DNA of 64,000 nt from Glycomyces sp. L485. GTDB lineage: Bacteria > Actinomycetota > Actinomycetes > Mycobacteriales > Micromonosporaceae. The stretch lies in NCBI RefSeq assembly GCF_022548875.1, contig NZ_JAKZEW010000006.1, positions 43,108 to 107,107 of the forward strand. The letters are read 5' to 3'. The notes under the pieces are model-generated. The model ran no database searches. It had not been told where the DNA came from and saw only the letters and a program-made list of their open reading frames with translations. Shown here one piece after another: positions 25,970 through 35,291 of this stretch (its first letter is position 1; every line of letters starts with the position of its first letter). The position numbers and the translations under genes are program-made.

Positions 25970-28900
25970 CTATTCGCTGACGATCAGCAGCGGCGATCCC
26001 GGCGCGGCCTGGTCGCCCGGGCGGGCGAGGACACGGGTGACGGTTCCCGACACCGTTGCGGCGACGGGCATCTCGAGTTTCATCGCTTCGAGCACGACCA
26101 CGGTCTGCCCGGCTTCGACGCGTTCGCCTTCGGCGACGTCCACGCGCCAGACGCTCGCGGCCATCGGCGCTTCCACCAGTGTCTCCCCCGGCGCGAGTTC
26201 CACCGACGAGGCGCCGGGATCGGGTTCGGTCAGGTCGCGGTCGAATTCACCGGCGTCGGCCCAGCGCTGCCGCTCTGCCTCGAACGCGGCAGCCTGCCGG
26301 GAGGTGAACGCGCCGATGGAATCGGCGTTGTCGGCCAACAGGCGCCGGTAGTCGGCGTAGGCGAAGGTGCCTTCGCGGATGTCGATCTCGCGCCTTCCGG
26401 CGGCGAGTTCGCGCCGGATCTCGGCCAGTTCCTCTTCGGAGACCGGTTCGAAGACGACGCGGTCGAAGAAGCGCAGCAGCCACGGCAGGCCGTCCTTGAA
26501 GGAGGCGAGGTCGCGCAGGCCGGCCCAGATGGGGGCGGTGCGGCCGACGAGCTGGTACCCGCCGGGCGAGTCCATTCCGTAGATGCACATGTAGGACCCG
26601 CCGATGCCGACGGTGCCCTCGGCGGTCCAGGTGCGGGCGGGGTTGTACTTGGTGGTCACGAGCCGGTGGCGCGGGTCGACCGGGACGGCCGCGGGCGCGC
26701 CGAGGTAGACGTCGCCGAGGCCGAGGACGAGCCATTCGGCGGCGGTGGCGATCCGGGCGACGTCCTCGACCGAGTCGAGGCCGTTGATGCGGCGGATGAA
26801 CTCGATGTTGGACGGGTTGTAGAGGGCGTCGTCGCGGACGTTGGTGGCGTAGCGGGCGATGGCCTCGTCGACCACGGAGTCGTTCCAGGAGATCGGCATG
26901 CGCACCTCGCGGGAGGGCACGGTCATGTCGTCGACCGCGGGCAGGTCGGCCTCGAGCTCGACCAGCAGCCCGGTGAGGGTCCGAATCGGCAGCACGTCGG
27001 GGTCGACGTGAAGGTGGAGGGACCGCACCCCCGGAGTGGTGTCGATGAGTCCGGCCGGGGCGGCATCGGCGAGAGCGTCCATGAGCGCGCCGACGCGCAT
27101 GCGCAGCCCCAGGTCCAGTTGCATGGGTCCGTATTCGAGGAGGATCGCGTCGTCGCCGGCGCGGCGGTAGGCGACCGCGGGGCGCTGGTCGTCGCCCTCG
27201 ATCGCGGCGAGCGTGGCGGTGTCGTCGGCGGCCCCGACGAGCGGGACGGGAGCCGATACCGGTGCGGCCCTGAGCCGGTCGGCCTCCGCCTCGGTCACCG
27301 GCAGGAATCGGACGGTGTCGCCCGGCCGCAGCTGGCCGAGCTTCCACCGGTCGGAGGTGGTGACGGTGAACGGGCAGGCGAAGCCGCCCAGGCTCGGCCC
27401 GTCGGGACCCAGCAGCGCGGGCGTGTCGCCGGTGAAGTTGACGGTGCCCACCGAGTACGGGTTGTCGTGCAGGTTCGAAGGGTGCAGCCCCGCCTCGCCG
27501 CCGTCGGTGCGCGCCCACTTAGGACGGGGCCCGTCGAGACGGACGCCGCTTCGACCGGCGTGGACCTGGACGGTCCACGACGCGTCGAAGACGGTCTCCA
27601 TGTCCTCGCGGGTGAAGTAGTGCGGCGCCGGCTGCGGCCCGGGTGTGACGGCGAGCGTCCACTCGTGCGCGAAGGCCGGCCGCTCTTCGGCGGGGACGGG
27701 AACGGCGTTGCCGACCGGCTCCCCGGGGACGAGCCGGTCGCCGACCCGCAGCTGGTCGCCCGTGTAGCCGCCGATGCGGCCGGGAGGGAAGGTCGAGGCC
27801 GAACCGAGGAACGTCGGGACGTCCAGGCCGCCTTGGAAGAGGATGTAGGCGCGGGCCCCGGCGTCGGCGATCTGGCCCACCGCCAGCTCGCCGCCCACGG
27901 GGACCTCGATCGGCGTCCACTGCTCGACCGGTTCGCCGTCGAGCGTCACCGCGGCGGGCGCGCCGGTGACGCAGACGGTCACCGCCGTGCCGAACCGCAG
28001 GGTCGGCCCGGCGATCGTGCATTCGAGGCCGGGGACGCCCTCGTCGTTGCCCAAGGCGCGGTTGCCGAGCCGGAAGGAGTAGTCGTCCATCGGGCCCGAA
28101 GGCGGGACGCCCACCTGCCAGTAGCCGACGCGCCCGGGGAAGTCCTGGACGGTGGTGAGGACGCCGGGCGCGATCACGTCGATGCGCGGGGAGGAGTCGG
28201 CGATGGTCGCGACAGTGCCGGTGGTGTGCTCGGCGGCCGCGACGCGCTCGTCGACGGCGGCGGCGCGCAACTGCCCGAGGTTGGTGTGGACACCCTCGAT
28301 CCTGGTGTCGGCCAGCGCTTCGGCGAGGGCCGCCCAGGCGGCGGCACGGTCGGCTCCGGCGGTGACGACCTTGGCGAGCATCGGGTCGTAGGCGGCCGGG
28401 ACCTCGATGCCGCGTTCGATCCACGTGTCCACGCGGGCCGAGGGCGAGAATTCGGCGCAGGTGAGGAGTCCGGCGCTCGGCAGGTGGTCGCGCACGGGGT
28501 CTTCGGCGTAGACGCGGGCCTCGACGGCGCAGCCGTCGACCGGCGGCCCCGCGTCGGGGACGTCGTCGAGGAAGCCGGTGTCGCCTGCGGCGGCGCGAAT
28601 CATCCACTCCACCAGGTCGATGCCCAGGATCTGTTCGGTGACCGGGTGCTCGACCTGGAGGCGGGTGTTGAACTCCAGGAAGGAGGCCTCGTCGCGCTCG
28701 GCGTCGTAGATGAACTCGACGGTCCCGGCCGACCGGTAGGCGGCCGAGGCGGCGAGGGCGCGGGCGGCGGTGTGCATCTGCTCGCGGACGGCGTCGCTCA
28801 GGCCGGGCGCGGGCGCCTCCTCGATGACCTTCTGGTGGCGCCGCTGGAGCGTGCAGTCGCGGTCCGAGAGGCTCACGACACGGCCGTCGCCGTCGCCGAA

Positions 28901-29536
28901 GACCTGGACCTCGACGTGGCGGGCGCGGCGCACGTAGCGTTCGAGGTAGACCGCGTCATCGCCGAAATTGTCGGCGGCGAGGCGCTTGACGGAGGCGAAG
29001 ACCTCGGCGAGTTCGGCCGGGTCCTCGGCGATGCGCATGCCGATGCCGCCGCCTCCGGCGGAGGCCTTGACGATCACGGGGTAACCGATCGCCTCCGCGG
29101 CGGCCACGGCCTCGTTCACATCGGGGAGGGCCTCGGTGCCGGCGGCGAGCGGCACGCCCGCGCGAGTGGCGGCGCCCCGGGCGGTCACCTTGTCACCGAA
29201 CAGTTCGAGCTGTTCGGGTTCGGGGCCGATGAACACGAGCCCGGCCTCGGCGCAGCGGCGGGCGAACTCGGCGTTCTCCGCGAGGAAGCCGTAGCCGGGG
29301 TGCACGGCCTGCGCGCCGGTGTCCTTGGCGGCCGACAGGATCGCGTCGACGTTGAGGTAGGACTGCGCTGGGGCTGCGGCGCCGACGCAGACGGCTTCGT
29401 CTGCGTCCCTGACGTGCAGGGAGGCGGCGTCGGCCTCGGAGTAGACGGCGACGGTGGCTACGCCCAGGCGGTGGGCGGTGCGGGTGATCCGACGGGAGAT
29501 CTCGCCCCGGTTGGCGATGAGGATGCGGTCGAACAC
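25970..29536 (-). CDS. uca: urea carboxylase
   Basis: A 1,188-residue biotin enzyme that makes allophanate from urea, bicarbonate and ATP. Order of domains: biotin carboxylase (about 1-450; RILIANRGEISRRI, ATP-grasp EVQVFGDGDGRV), then KipA/KipI-like carboxyltransferase halves (about 460-1,080; GRVGYWQVGVPPSGPMDDYS, GGSYMCIYGMDSPGGYQLVG), then a biotinyl domain with the modified Lys1153 in VLEAMKLEMPV. The GTG at 29536 follows a GAGAG tract. Together with AtzF it replaces urease. Length and domain order are normal. Confidence 0.97.
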   Translation of the reverse strand: MFDRILIANRGEISRRITRTAHRLGVATVAVYSEADAASLHVRDADEAVCVGAAAPAQSYLNVDAILSAAKDTGAQAVHPGYGFLAENAEFARRCAEAGLVFIGPEPEQLELFGDKVTARGAATRAGVPLAAGTEALPDVNEAVAAAEAIGYPVIVKASAGGGGIGMRIAEDPAELAEVFASVKRLAADNFGDDAVYLERYVRRARHVEVQVFGDGDGRVVSLSDRDCTLQRRHQKVIEEAPAPGLSDAVREQMHTAARALAASAAYRSAGTVEFIYDAERDEASFLEFNTRLQVEHPVTEQILGIDLVEWMIRAAAGDTGFLDDVPDAGPPVDGCAVEARVYAEDPVRDHLPSAGLLTCAEFSPSARVDTWIERGIEVPAAYDPMLAKVVTAGADRAAAWAALAEALADTRIEGVHTNLGQLRAAAVDERVAAAEHTTGTVATIADSSPRIDVIAPGVLTTVQDFPGRVGYWQVGVPPSGPMDDYSFRLGNRALGNDEGVPGLECTIAGPTLRFGTAVTVCVTGAPAAVTLDGEPVEQWTPIEVPVGGELAVGQIADAGARAYILFQGGLDVPTFLGSASTFPPGRIGGYTGDQLRVGDRLVPGEPVGNAVPVPAEERPAFAHEWTLAVTPGPQPAPHYFTREDMETVFDASWTVQVHAGRSGVRLDGPRPKWARTDGGEAGLHPSNLHDNPYSVGTVNFTGDTPALLGPDGPSLGGFACPFTVTTSDRWKLGQLRPGDTVRFLPVTEAEADRLRAAPVSAPVPLVGAADDTATLAAIEGDDQRPAVAYRRAGDDAILLEYGPMQLDLGLRMRVGALMDALADAAPAGLIDTTPGVRSLHLHVDPDVLPIRTLTGLLVELEADLPAVDDMTVPSREVRMPISWNDSVVDEAIARYATNVRDDALYNPSNIEFIRRINGLDSVEDVARIATAAEWLVLGLGDVYLGAPAAVPVDPRHRLVTTKYNPARTWTAEGTVGIGGSYMCIYGMDSPGGYQLVGRTAPIWAGLRDLASFKDGLPWLLRFFDRVVFEPVSEEELAEIRRELAAGRREIDIREGTFAYADYRRLLADNADSIGAFTSRQAAAFEAERQRWADAGEFDRDLTEPDPGASSVELAPGETLVEAPMAASVWRVDVAEGERVEAGQTVVVLEAMKLEMPVAATVSGTVTRVLARPGDQAAPGSPLLIVSE

Positions 29537-29560
29537 GGTTTGCTCTCTCTCAGGCAGACG

Positions 29561-30274
29561 TCAGGGCAGGACGGCGTTGGCGAGGTGCGCCCAAGACAGG
29601 GCCGCCTCCGCTCGGGTGACCACTATGGATCTGGAGGTCTCGATGTGGCGGGTGAGGATCGTCGTCGACTCCTCATAGCGTCCTTCGAGGGCGCCTTCGG
29701 CGATGGCGATGTGCTCGGCGATGGTCGTGGCCATGCGCTCGTCGGTGAAGTAGTCGAACATGCGGGCGGGCCGGATGCGGTTGTTGACGGCCTTGAGCGC
29801 CTCGGCCAGCTGCGGGTTGCCGGAGGAGGCCAGCAGGGTGACGTGGTAGCGCTCGTCGGCGTCGACGAAGCCGGCGTCGGGGCCGGGCGGGGCATCGCGG
29901 AGCCGGTACCAGCGGTCCAGTTCGGGGCCGAGGAGGTCCCGGTCGTGGACGATCCCGGGATCGGCCTCGGCGCGCTCGAGGCCGCGCATTTCGAGGACGA
30001 GGCGGACCTCGTAGAGGTCGTTGAGCTGGTCGATGCGGGGCCGGTACGGGTAGAGCCCTTCGGGTTCACGGGCGACCAGGCCGTCGGCGACCAGACGGGA
30101 CAGGGCCTCGCGCACCGGAGTGCGCGAGACGCCGTAGTTGCCCGCCAGGCGCTCCTCGCCGAGGCGACGGCCGGGCTCGTAGCGCCCGGCCATGAGGTCG
30201 GCGCGCAGGGCCATGTAGACGCGCGCGGCGAGCGGCTCGTCCGACTCCGGCAGGGCAGTGAACTCCGCACTCAT
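29561..30274 (-). CDS. GntR-family (FCD/FadR subgroup) regulator of the urea operon
   Basis: The protein has 237 residues. A winged helix (RLGEERLAGNYGVSRTPVRE, then LSRLVADGLV) is joined to an all-helical FCD ligand domain (about 90-220; VRLVLEMRGLERAEA, ERYHVTLLASSGN, EHIAIAEGALEGR). The ATG at 30274 overlaps the urtE stop (ATGA), so the regulator lies inside the operon it probably controls. A candidate operator, a repeated GT(G/A)TACAA, lies upstream of urtA at 35130-35149. The ligand could be urea, allophanate or a nitrogen metabolite; this is unknown. Confidence 0.9.
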   Translation of the reverse strand: MSAEFTALPESDEPLAARVYMALRADLMAGRYEPGRRLGEERLAGNYGVSRTPVREALSRLVADGLVAREPEGLYPYRPRIDQLNDLYEVRLVLEMRGLERAEADPGIVHDRDLLGPELDRWYRLRDAPPGPDAGFVDADERYHVTLLASSGNPQLAEALKAVNNRIRPARMFDYFTDERMATTIAEHIAIAEGALEGRYEESTTILTRHIETSRSIVVTRAEAALSWAHLANAVLP

Positions 30275-30963
30275 ATCGCCATGGCCTCTCTGACGCGGGT
30301 GTCTGCGTCGGCCCCGGTCTCGCCTTCGGAGGCGATCCGGCCCGACTTGAGCACGTAGTAGCGCTGCGCGGCCTGGAGAGCGAAGCCGAGGTGCTGCTCG
30401 ACCAGGAGCACCGAGAGCCCGCCGCGCTTCGCCAGGCCCACGATGGTGGATTCGATCTCGGCGACGACTGTCGGCTGGATGCCCTCGGTGGGCTCGTCGA
30501 GGATGAGCAGGCGCGGCTCGGTGATGAGCGCGCGGGCGATCGCGAGCTGCTGGCGCTGGCCTCCGGAGAGCAGCCCGGCCTGGCGGCCGAGGAGACCGCG
30601 CAGGGCCGGGAACAGGTCGAGCTGCTCGTCGACGAGGGCCTTGCCCCGTTTGCGGCCGTCGGCGACCAGTCGCAGGTTCTCGGCGGTCGTCAGGTGCGCG
30701 AAGCACTGCTGTCCTTGGGGGACGTAGGCCATGCCGGCCTTGACGCGTTTGTTGGTTGCCCTGCCGGTGACGTCGGCGCCGTCGAAGGAGACGGTGCCGT
30801 CCATGGCGCCGATGAGGCCGACTACGGCGCGCAGGAGGGTGGTCTTGCCGGCGCCGTTGTGGCCCATGACGGACACGACCTCGTCCGGCCCGACTTCGAG
30901 GTCGATGCCGTGGACGACGGCGGAGCGGCCGTAGCCGCAGGTGAGGTTACGCAGCCGCAGCAT
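30271..30963 (-). CDS. urtE: urea ABC transporter ATP-binding subunit
   Basis: A 230-residue LivF-type ATPase. Walker A is GHNGAGKTT (34-42), the signature is LLSGGQRQQLAIARAL and Walker B is LLILDEPTEGIQP. The phrase DEPTEGIQPTVVAEIE is typical of UrtE. Its 5' end overlaps urtD by 17 nt and its stop overlaps the GntR start, so expression is coupled. Confidence 0.95.
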   Translation of the reverse strand: MLRLRNLTCGYGRSAVVHGIDLEVGPDEVVSVMGHNGAGKTTLLRAVVGLIGAMDGTVSFDGADVTGRATNKRVKAGMAYVPQGQQCFAHLTTAENLRLVADGRKRGKALVDEQLDLFPALRGLLGRQAGLLSGGQRQQLAIARALITEPRLLILDEPTEGIQPTVVAEIESTIVGLAKRGGLSVLLVEQHLGFALQAAQRYYVLKSGRIASEGETGADADTRVREAMAI

Positions 30964-31711
30964 CGGCGGCCTCCTTGTGGTCGCTGGTGCCGAGGTAGAC
31001 CTCTTGAACCTTGGGGTCGGCCGAGACCTCGTCTACCGATCCGGCGGCGAGGATGGTGCCGCCGTGGAGGACGGTCACGCGGGAGGCGTTGGCGCGCATG
31101 AAGTCCATGTCGTGCTCGACGACGGCGACCGCCCGCTCGGCGGCGATGTCGTGCAGGAGCCGGCCGGTGGTCTCGCGCTCGTCGTGGCCCATGCCCGCGA
31201 TCGGTTCGTCGAGGAGGAGGACGTCGGCGTCGCCGACCAGGAGCATGCCGATCTCCAGCCACTGCTTCTGGCCGTGGGCCAGGATCCCGGCGAGGGTGTC
31301 GGCGTGGTCGGCCAGGCCGATGCGTTCCATGGTGTCGGTGACCGCGGCCGGGAGTGCTCTGCGGCGGCGCAGGAGGCTCCAGGGGCCTCGCCCGGATCCG
31401 GCGGCGATGTCGAGGTTCTGCGCGACGGTGAGGTTCTCGAAGACCGTGGCGGTCTGGAAGGTCCGGCCGATGCCCTTGCGGGCGATGTGGTGGACCTTCT
31501 TGCCGCGCAGTTCCTCGCCGTCCTTGAGGACCGATCCGGTGTAGCCGACCAGGCCGGTGACGGCGTCGACGAGGGTGGTCTTGCCCGCGCCGTTGGGTCC
31601 GATGAGGAAGTGGACCTCGCCGCGGCGCAGTTCCAGGTCGACGCCGCCGACGGCCTTGAAGCCCTCGAAGTCGACTTCGATGTTCTTGCAGGTCAGTGCG
31701 ATGTCGTTCAT
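30947..31711 (-). CDS. urtD: urea ABC transporter ATP-binding subunit
   Basis: A 254-residue LivG-type ATPase with Walker A GPNGAGKTT (38-46). The unusual signature LAHGQKQWLEIGMLL, in place of LSGGQ, marks UrtD, and Walker B is VLLLDEPIAGM. The ATG at 31711 overlaps the urtC stop as ATGA. The longer reading to 31840 belongs to another frame of urtC. Confidence 0.95.
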   Translation of the reverse strand: MNDIALTCKNIEVDFEGFKAVGGVDLELRRGEVHFLIGPNGAGKTTLVDAVTGLVGYTGSVLKDGEELRGKKVHHIARKGIGRTFQTATVFENLTVAQNLDIAAGSGRGPWSLLRRRRALPAAVTDTMERIGLADHADTLAGILAHGQKQWLEIGMLLVGDADVLLLDEPIAGMGHDERETTGRLLHDIAAERAVAVVEHDMDFMRANASRVTVLHGGTILAAGSVDEVSADPKVQEVYLGTSDHKEAADAAAA

Positions 31712-32790
31712 GCTGTCGCCTCCACGGGTTCGGGGCGGTTCTTGACTCGGATGCGCCTGGCCAGCGCCGGGATCGATGAGATCCCGCCGGGCAGGAGCGC
31801 GATGACGACGACGAACAGCAGGCCCTGGGCGTAGGTCCACGCCGAGGGGAACTGCTCGGACAGGGTGGTCTGGGCCCAGGCGACGGCGAGCGCGCCGATG
31901 ACCGGGCCGAGGAGGGTGCCTCTGCCGCCGATGGCGACGCCGAGGATGAACATGATCGAGGGGACGATGCCGATGCTGGCCGGGGAGATGATCCCGACGA
32001 CCGGCACGAACAGGGCCCCAGCGACGGAGGCGAACAGGGCCGCGACCGCGTAGGCCACGACCTTGATGTTGGCCGAGTCGTAGCCCAGGAAGCGGACGCG
32101 CTCCTCGGAGTCGCGGACGGCCACGAGCAGCTCGCCGTAGCGCGAGCGCCGCAGTTGGAGGGAGACTGCGACGACCGCCAGGAGGACGCCCGCGGCGATG
32201 AAGTACAGCATCTGCTGGTTGACCGGGTCGTTGATGGCGAAGCCGAAGAAGTAGCGGAAGTAGCTCAGCCCGTTGAAGCCGCCGAGGGTCTGCTGTCCGA
32301 TGAGGAAGATCGCGAAGGCTCCCGCGAGGGCCTGGGAGAGGATCGCGAAGTAGGCGCCCTTGACACGGCGTTTGAACACCGCCAGGCCGAGTAGGACTGC
32401 GACGGCGGTGGGCAGCACCAGGATCGCGGCGACGGTGAACGCCGGGGAGGCGAACGGGACCCAGTAGGCCGGCAGTTCCCGGACTCCCGCGAGCTCCATG
32501 AAGTCGGGGACGGCGCCGGGGCCGTTCCTGAATTCGGCGTCGGCCATCTTGAGGTGCATCGCCATGAGGTAGGCGCCCATGCCGAAGTAGACGCCCTGTC
32601 CGAGGGTGAGCATGCCGCCCCTGCCCCAGGCCAGTCCGATGCCGACGGCGACGATCGCGTAGCAGATGAACTGGGCGAACAGGCCGAGCCTGAAGCCGGA
32701 CATGATGAGCGGGGCGACGGCGAACAGGCCGATCGCGGCCGCGGCGAACCCGGTCCAGGCGCCGAGTCTCGATTGGAGGAATTTACTCAT
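31708..32790 (-). CDS. urtC: urea ABC transporter permease
   Basis: A 360-residue LivM-type permease with about nine helices. YAIVAVGIGLAWGRGGMLTLGQGVYFGMGAY and the ILGVAIGGRGTLLGPVIGAL loop are typical of UrtC (motifs read, positions about 45-75 and 285-305). GGAG lies about 9 nt before the ATG. It is separated from urtB by 69 nt, the only sizeable gap in the transporter cluster. Confidence 0.94.
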   Translation of the reverse strand: MSKFLQSRLGAWTGFAAAAIGLFAVAPLIMSGFRLGLFAQFICYAIVAVGIGLAWGRGGMLTLGQGVYFGMGAYLMAMHLKMADAEFRNGPGAVPDFMELAGVRELPAYWVPFASPAFTVAAILVLPTAVAVLLGLAVFKRRVKGAYFAILSQALAGAFAIFLIGQQTLGGFNGLSYFRYFFGFAINDPVNQQMLYFIAAGVLLAVVAVSLQLRRSRYGELLVAVRDSEERVRFLGYDSANIKVVAYAVAALFASVAGALFVPVVGIISPASIGIVPSIMFILGVAIGGRGTLLGPVIGALAVAWAQTTLSEQFPSAWTYAQGLLFVVVIALLPGGISSIPALARRIRVKNRPEPVEATA

Positions 32791-32859
32791 CAGCGTTCAC
32801 TCCGGTTCGGGCAGAGGCGAGCGAAACGAGCAGGTTGGGCGGGGCGACGGGCGCGGGCC

Positions 32860-33744
32860 TCATGCCAGACTCCTTGTCCGCAACGTGAACAGGCCTTGGG
32901 GACGCAGCTGGAGGAAGACGACGATGACGATGAACACGCCGACCTTCGCCAGCGACGCCGTCGAATAGGTCTCGAAGACCGCTTGGAGCGTGCCGAGGGC
33001 GACCGCGGCGACCACGGCGCCCTTGATGCGGCCCAGGCCTCCGGCGACGACGACGAGGAACGCGTCTACCAGGTAGGACTGGCCGGTGGTCGGGCTCGTG
33101 GACCCGATGAGCGTCAGGGCGACCCCGGCGACGCCGGCGAGCCCGGAGCCGATGAAGAACGTCCCGGCGTCCACGGTCCGCGAGGAGATCCCGGCGGTCT
33201 CGGCCAGGTCCCGGTTGCCTACGACGGCGCGGATTCTCCGCCCCGCCGGGGTGAGCCTCAGGACCAGCGTCACGGCCGCCACGGCTACGACGGCCAGCGC
33301 CATGATGAACAGCCGCGTCTTGGGGACGGTCGTGCCGAGGAGGTCGACGCCGCCGCGAAGGAACTCCGGGACGGTGACGTTGACAGCCGGCGCCCCGAAG
33401 ACATCGCGGGCGACCTGCTGGAGGATGAGCCCGACGCCGAAGGTCACCAGGAGGGTGTCGAGGGGCCGGTGGTAGAGGTGGCGGATGAGCAGCGTCTCCA
33501 GGACGAGGCCCATCGCGCCGCCGACGGCGAAGCCGAGCGGGAGGGCGATCAGGAGGGAGACTCCGGCGTCCCCTACGGCCTGTTGGACGACGTACGCGGT
33601 GTAGCACCCGGCCATGATGAATTCGCCGTGCGCCATGTTGATGACGCCCATCTGCCCGAATGTCAGCGACAGGCCCAGGGCCGCGAGCAGCAGGATCGAT
33701 CCGGTGCTGAGTCCGGTGAACAGCTGTCCGACTATGAGGTCCAC
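32860..33744 (-). CDS. urtB: urea ABC transporter permease
   Basis: A 294-residue LivH-type permease with about eight helices: GLSTGSILLLAALGLSLTFG, GVINMAHGEFIMAGCYTAYV and the coupling-loop segment GRRIRAVVGNRDLAETAGIS. The start is GTG at 33744 with AAGGAG 7 nt upstream. It lies 29 nt after urtA and forms the urea channel together with UrtC. Confidence 0.95.
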   Translation of the reverse strand: MDLIVGQLFTGLSTGSILLLAALGLSLTFGQMGVINMAHGEFIMAGCYTAYVVQQAVGDAGVSLLIALPLGFAVGGAMGLVLETLLIRHLYHRPLDTLLVTFGVGLILQQVARDVFGAPAVNVTVPEFLRGGVDLLGTTVPKTRLFIMALAVVAVAAVTLVLRLTPAGRRIRAVVGNRDLAETAGISSRTVDAGTFFIGSGLAGVAGVALTLIGSTSPTTGQSYLVDAFLVVVAGGLGRIKGAVVAAVALGTLQAVFETYSTASLAKVGVFIVIVVFLQLRPQGLFTLRTRSLA

Positions 33745-33773
33745 GCGTGGTCTCCTTCCTGATCGCGCTCGGG

Positions 33774-35048
33774 CTAGTCGGTTACCTTGAGGTCGGCGGC
33801 CCAGTCGTAGCCGTCGAGGAACGGGTCGGGCTCGATGGGCCCTTCGGACTCCCAGACGGTGTAGAGCAGGCCGTCGGCGGAGATCTCACCGATGCGGGCG
33901 GTCTTGGAGACGTGGTTGTTGTCGCCGTCGATGACCACGGTGCCCTCGGGTCCGTCGAAGGCGATGCCTCCGGCGGCCTCCTGGACGTCGTCCACTGCGA
34001 ACGACTCGGCGGCCTCGACGGTGGCGGCCCACAGGTGGACGGAGTTGTACGCGGCCTCCATCGGGTCGGAGGTGACGCGCTCGGAGCCGTATTCGGCCTT
34101 GAACGCGTCGACGAACGCGGTGTTGGTCTCGGATTCGACTGTCTGGTAGTAGTTCCAGGCGGCGAGCTGGCCTTCGATGTTCTCGATGCCGATGCCGCCC
34201 ACCTCTTCCTCGGCGATGGAGACGCTCATGACTGGCATGTCCTCGGGCGTCAGGCCGACGTTGGTGTACTCGCGGAAGAAGGCGACGTTGGAGTCGCCGT
34301 TGAGGGTGTTGAAGACCGCGTCGGCTCCGGCGGCGTTGACCTGCTGGACGATGGTGGAGAACTCGGTGGAGCCGAGGGTGACGTAGTCCTCGCCGAGGAC
34401 CTCGATGCCGTGGGCTTCGGCGTAGGCGTTGATGATCGCGTTGGCGGTGCGGGGGAAGACGTAGTCGCTGCCGACCAGGTAGAGCGATTCGACGCCGGTC
34501 TCGGCGAGGTAGTCGAGGGCGGGGATGATCTGCTGGTTGGTGGTGGCGCCGGTGTAGAAGATGTTCTCGCTGGCTTCGAGGCCCTCGTACTGGACGGGGT
34601 AGTACAGCAGGGAGTCGTTGTCCTCGAAGACCGGCAGCATCGCCTTGCGGGAGGCAGAGGTCCAGCCGCCGAAGACGGCGGCGACGCAGTCCTCGCGGAT
34701 GAGCTTCTCGGCCTTCTCGGCGAACACGACCGGTTCGGAGGCGCCGTCCTCGGCGACGATCTCGATCTCCTTGTCGAGGACGCCGCCGGCGGCGTTGATC
34801 TCCTCGACGGCGAGGTAGATGGAGTCGCGGACGGTCGTCTCGGAGATGGCCATGGTGCCGGACAGGGAGTTGAGGGCGCCGACCTTGATCGTGTCGCCGG
34901 AGGTGTCCAAGCAGGATTCGGCGGCGGCGGCCTCTTCGCCGGCGCGGGCGCCGCAGGCGGCGGTGGCCGCGGCGGTGAACACTACGGCCGCTGATGCGAC
35001 GAGGGCGCGGGCCGTCGGGCCGGAGCGGCGTTTGAAGCGGTGTGGCAT
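33774..35048 (-). CDS. urtA: urea ABC transporter substrate-binding lipoprotein
   Basis: The protein has 424 residues: a basic N-terminus, a hydrophobic core and a lipobox ending TAAC (Cys32), then a Leu/Ile/Val-type binding fold. The block [20 protein letters not shown] and the segments [17 protein letters not shown] and [19 protein letters not shown] are diagnostic of UrtA. The ATG at 35048 has AAAGG upstream. It is the first gene of the urea operon; its upstream region holds candidate GntR and GlnR sites. Confidence 0.96.
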   Translation of the reverse strand: MPHRFKRRSGPTARALVASAAVVFTAAATAACGARAGEEAAAAESCLDTSGDTIKVGALNSLSGTMAISETTVRDSIYLAVEEINAAGGVLDKEIEIVAEDGASEPVVFAEKAEKLIREDCVAAVFGGWTSASRKAMLPVFEDNDSLLYYPVQYEGLEASENIFYTGATTNQQIIPALDYLAETGVESLYLVGSDYVFPRTANAIINAYAEAHGIEVLGEDYVTLGSTEFSTIVQQVNAAGADAVFNTLNGDSNVAFFREYTNVGLTPEDMPVMSVSIAEEEVGGIGIENIEGQLAAWNYYQTVESETNTAFVDAFKAEYGSERVTSDPMEAAYNSVHLWAATVEAAESFAVDDVQEAAGGIAFDGPEGTVVIDGDNNHVSKTARIGEISADGLLYTVWESEGPIEPDPFLDGYDWAADLKVTD

Positions 35049-35129
35049 GCGGTGTCGACCTTTCGCAGAGGAGTCTCCCGACGCCGGGGGCGGCAGGGCC
35101 TGCAGGGGGCACCGCCGCAGGTCGCGGCG

Positions 35130-35149
35130 GTGTACAAGTGCGTATACAA
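35130..35149. promoter_or_regulatory. candidate GntR operator before urtA
   Basis: Two head-to-tail copies of GT(G/A)TACAA (35130-35137 and 35142-35149) lie 12 bp apart, each containing a palindromic TGTACA or GTATAC core. They lie about 85 nt before urtA. A GntR gene is in the operon, so autoregulation is the simple inference. Confidence 0.5.
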
Positions 35150-35228
35150 CGGCGTATCCGCTATCCGTAAAAGCTAGGGCCGCGATGTTTCGCCGCAATG
35201 CCTGTCAAGTACAGGCCGGTGAACTGTG

Positions 35229-35245
35229 GTTTCTTCGCCGTAAAC
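35229..35245 (-). promoter_or_regulatory. possible GlnR half-box pair before urtA
   Basis: Minus strand: TTTAC-GGCGAA-GAAAC fits the GTNAC-n6-GAAAC spacing of actinobacterial GlnR boxes with one mismatch (T for G). A second pair is not found. A TTGACA hexamer lies just downstream (35209-35204), but no good -10 follows it. GlnR control of urea genes is known in related bacteria; here it is only suggested. Confidence 0.35.
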
Positions 35246-35291
35246 AAGCCCGCACAACCGCTGAATCGGATCGAGAGGCCGATCCCGCCGG

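Noticed and set aside
25880..30358. A 1,492-codon plus-strand frame
   Set aside because: Runs antisense to urea carboxylase and the GntR gene, with Gly/Val/Asp-rich low-complexity translation.
35204..35209. TTGACA as the urt promoter -35
   Set aside because: No acceptable -10 lies 16-19 nt downstream, so the promoter cannot be assigned.
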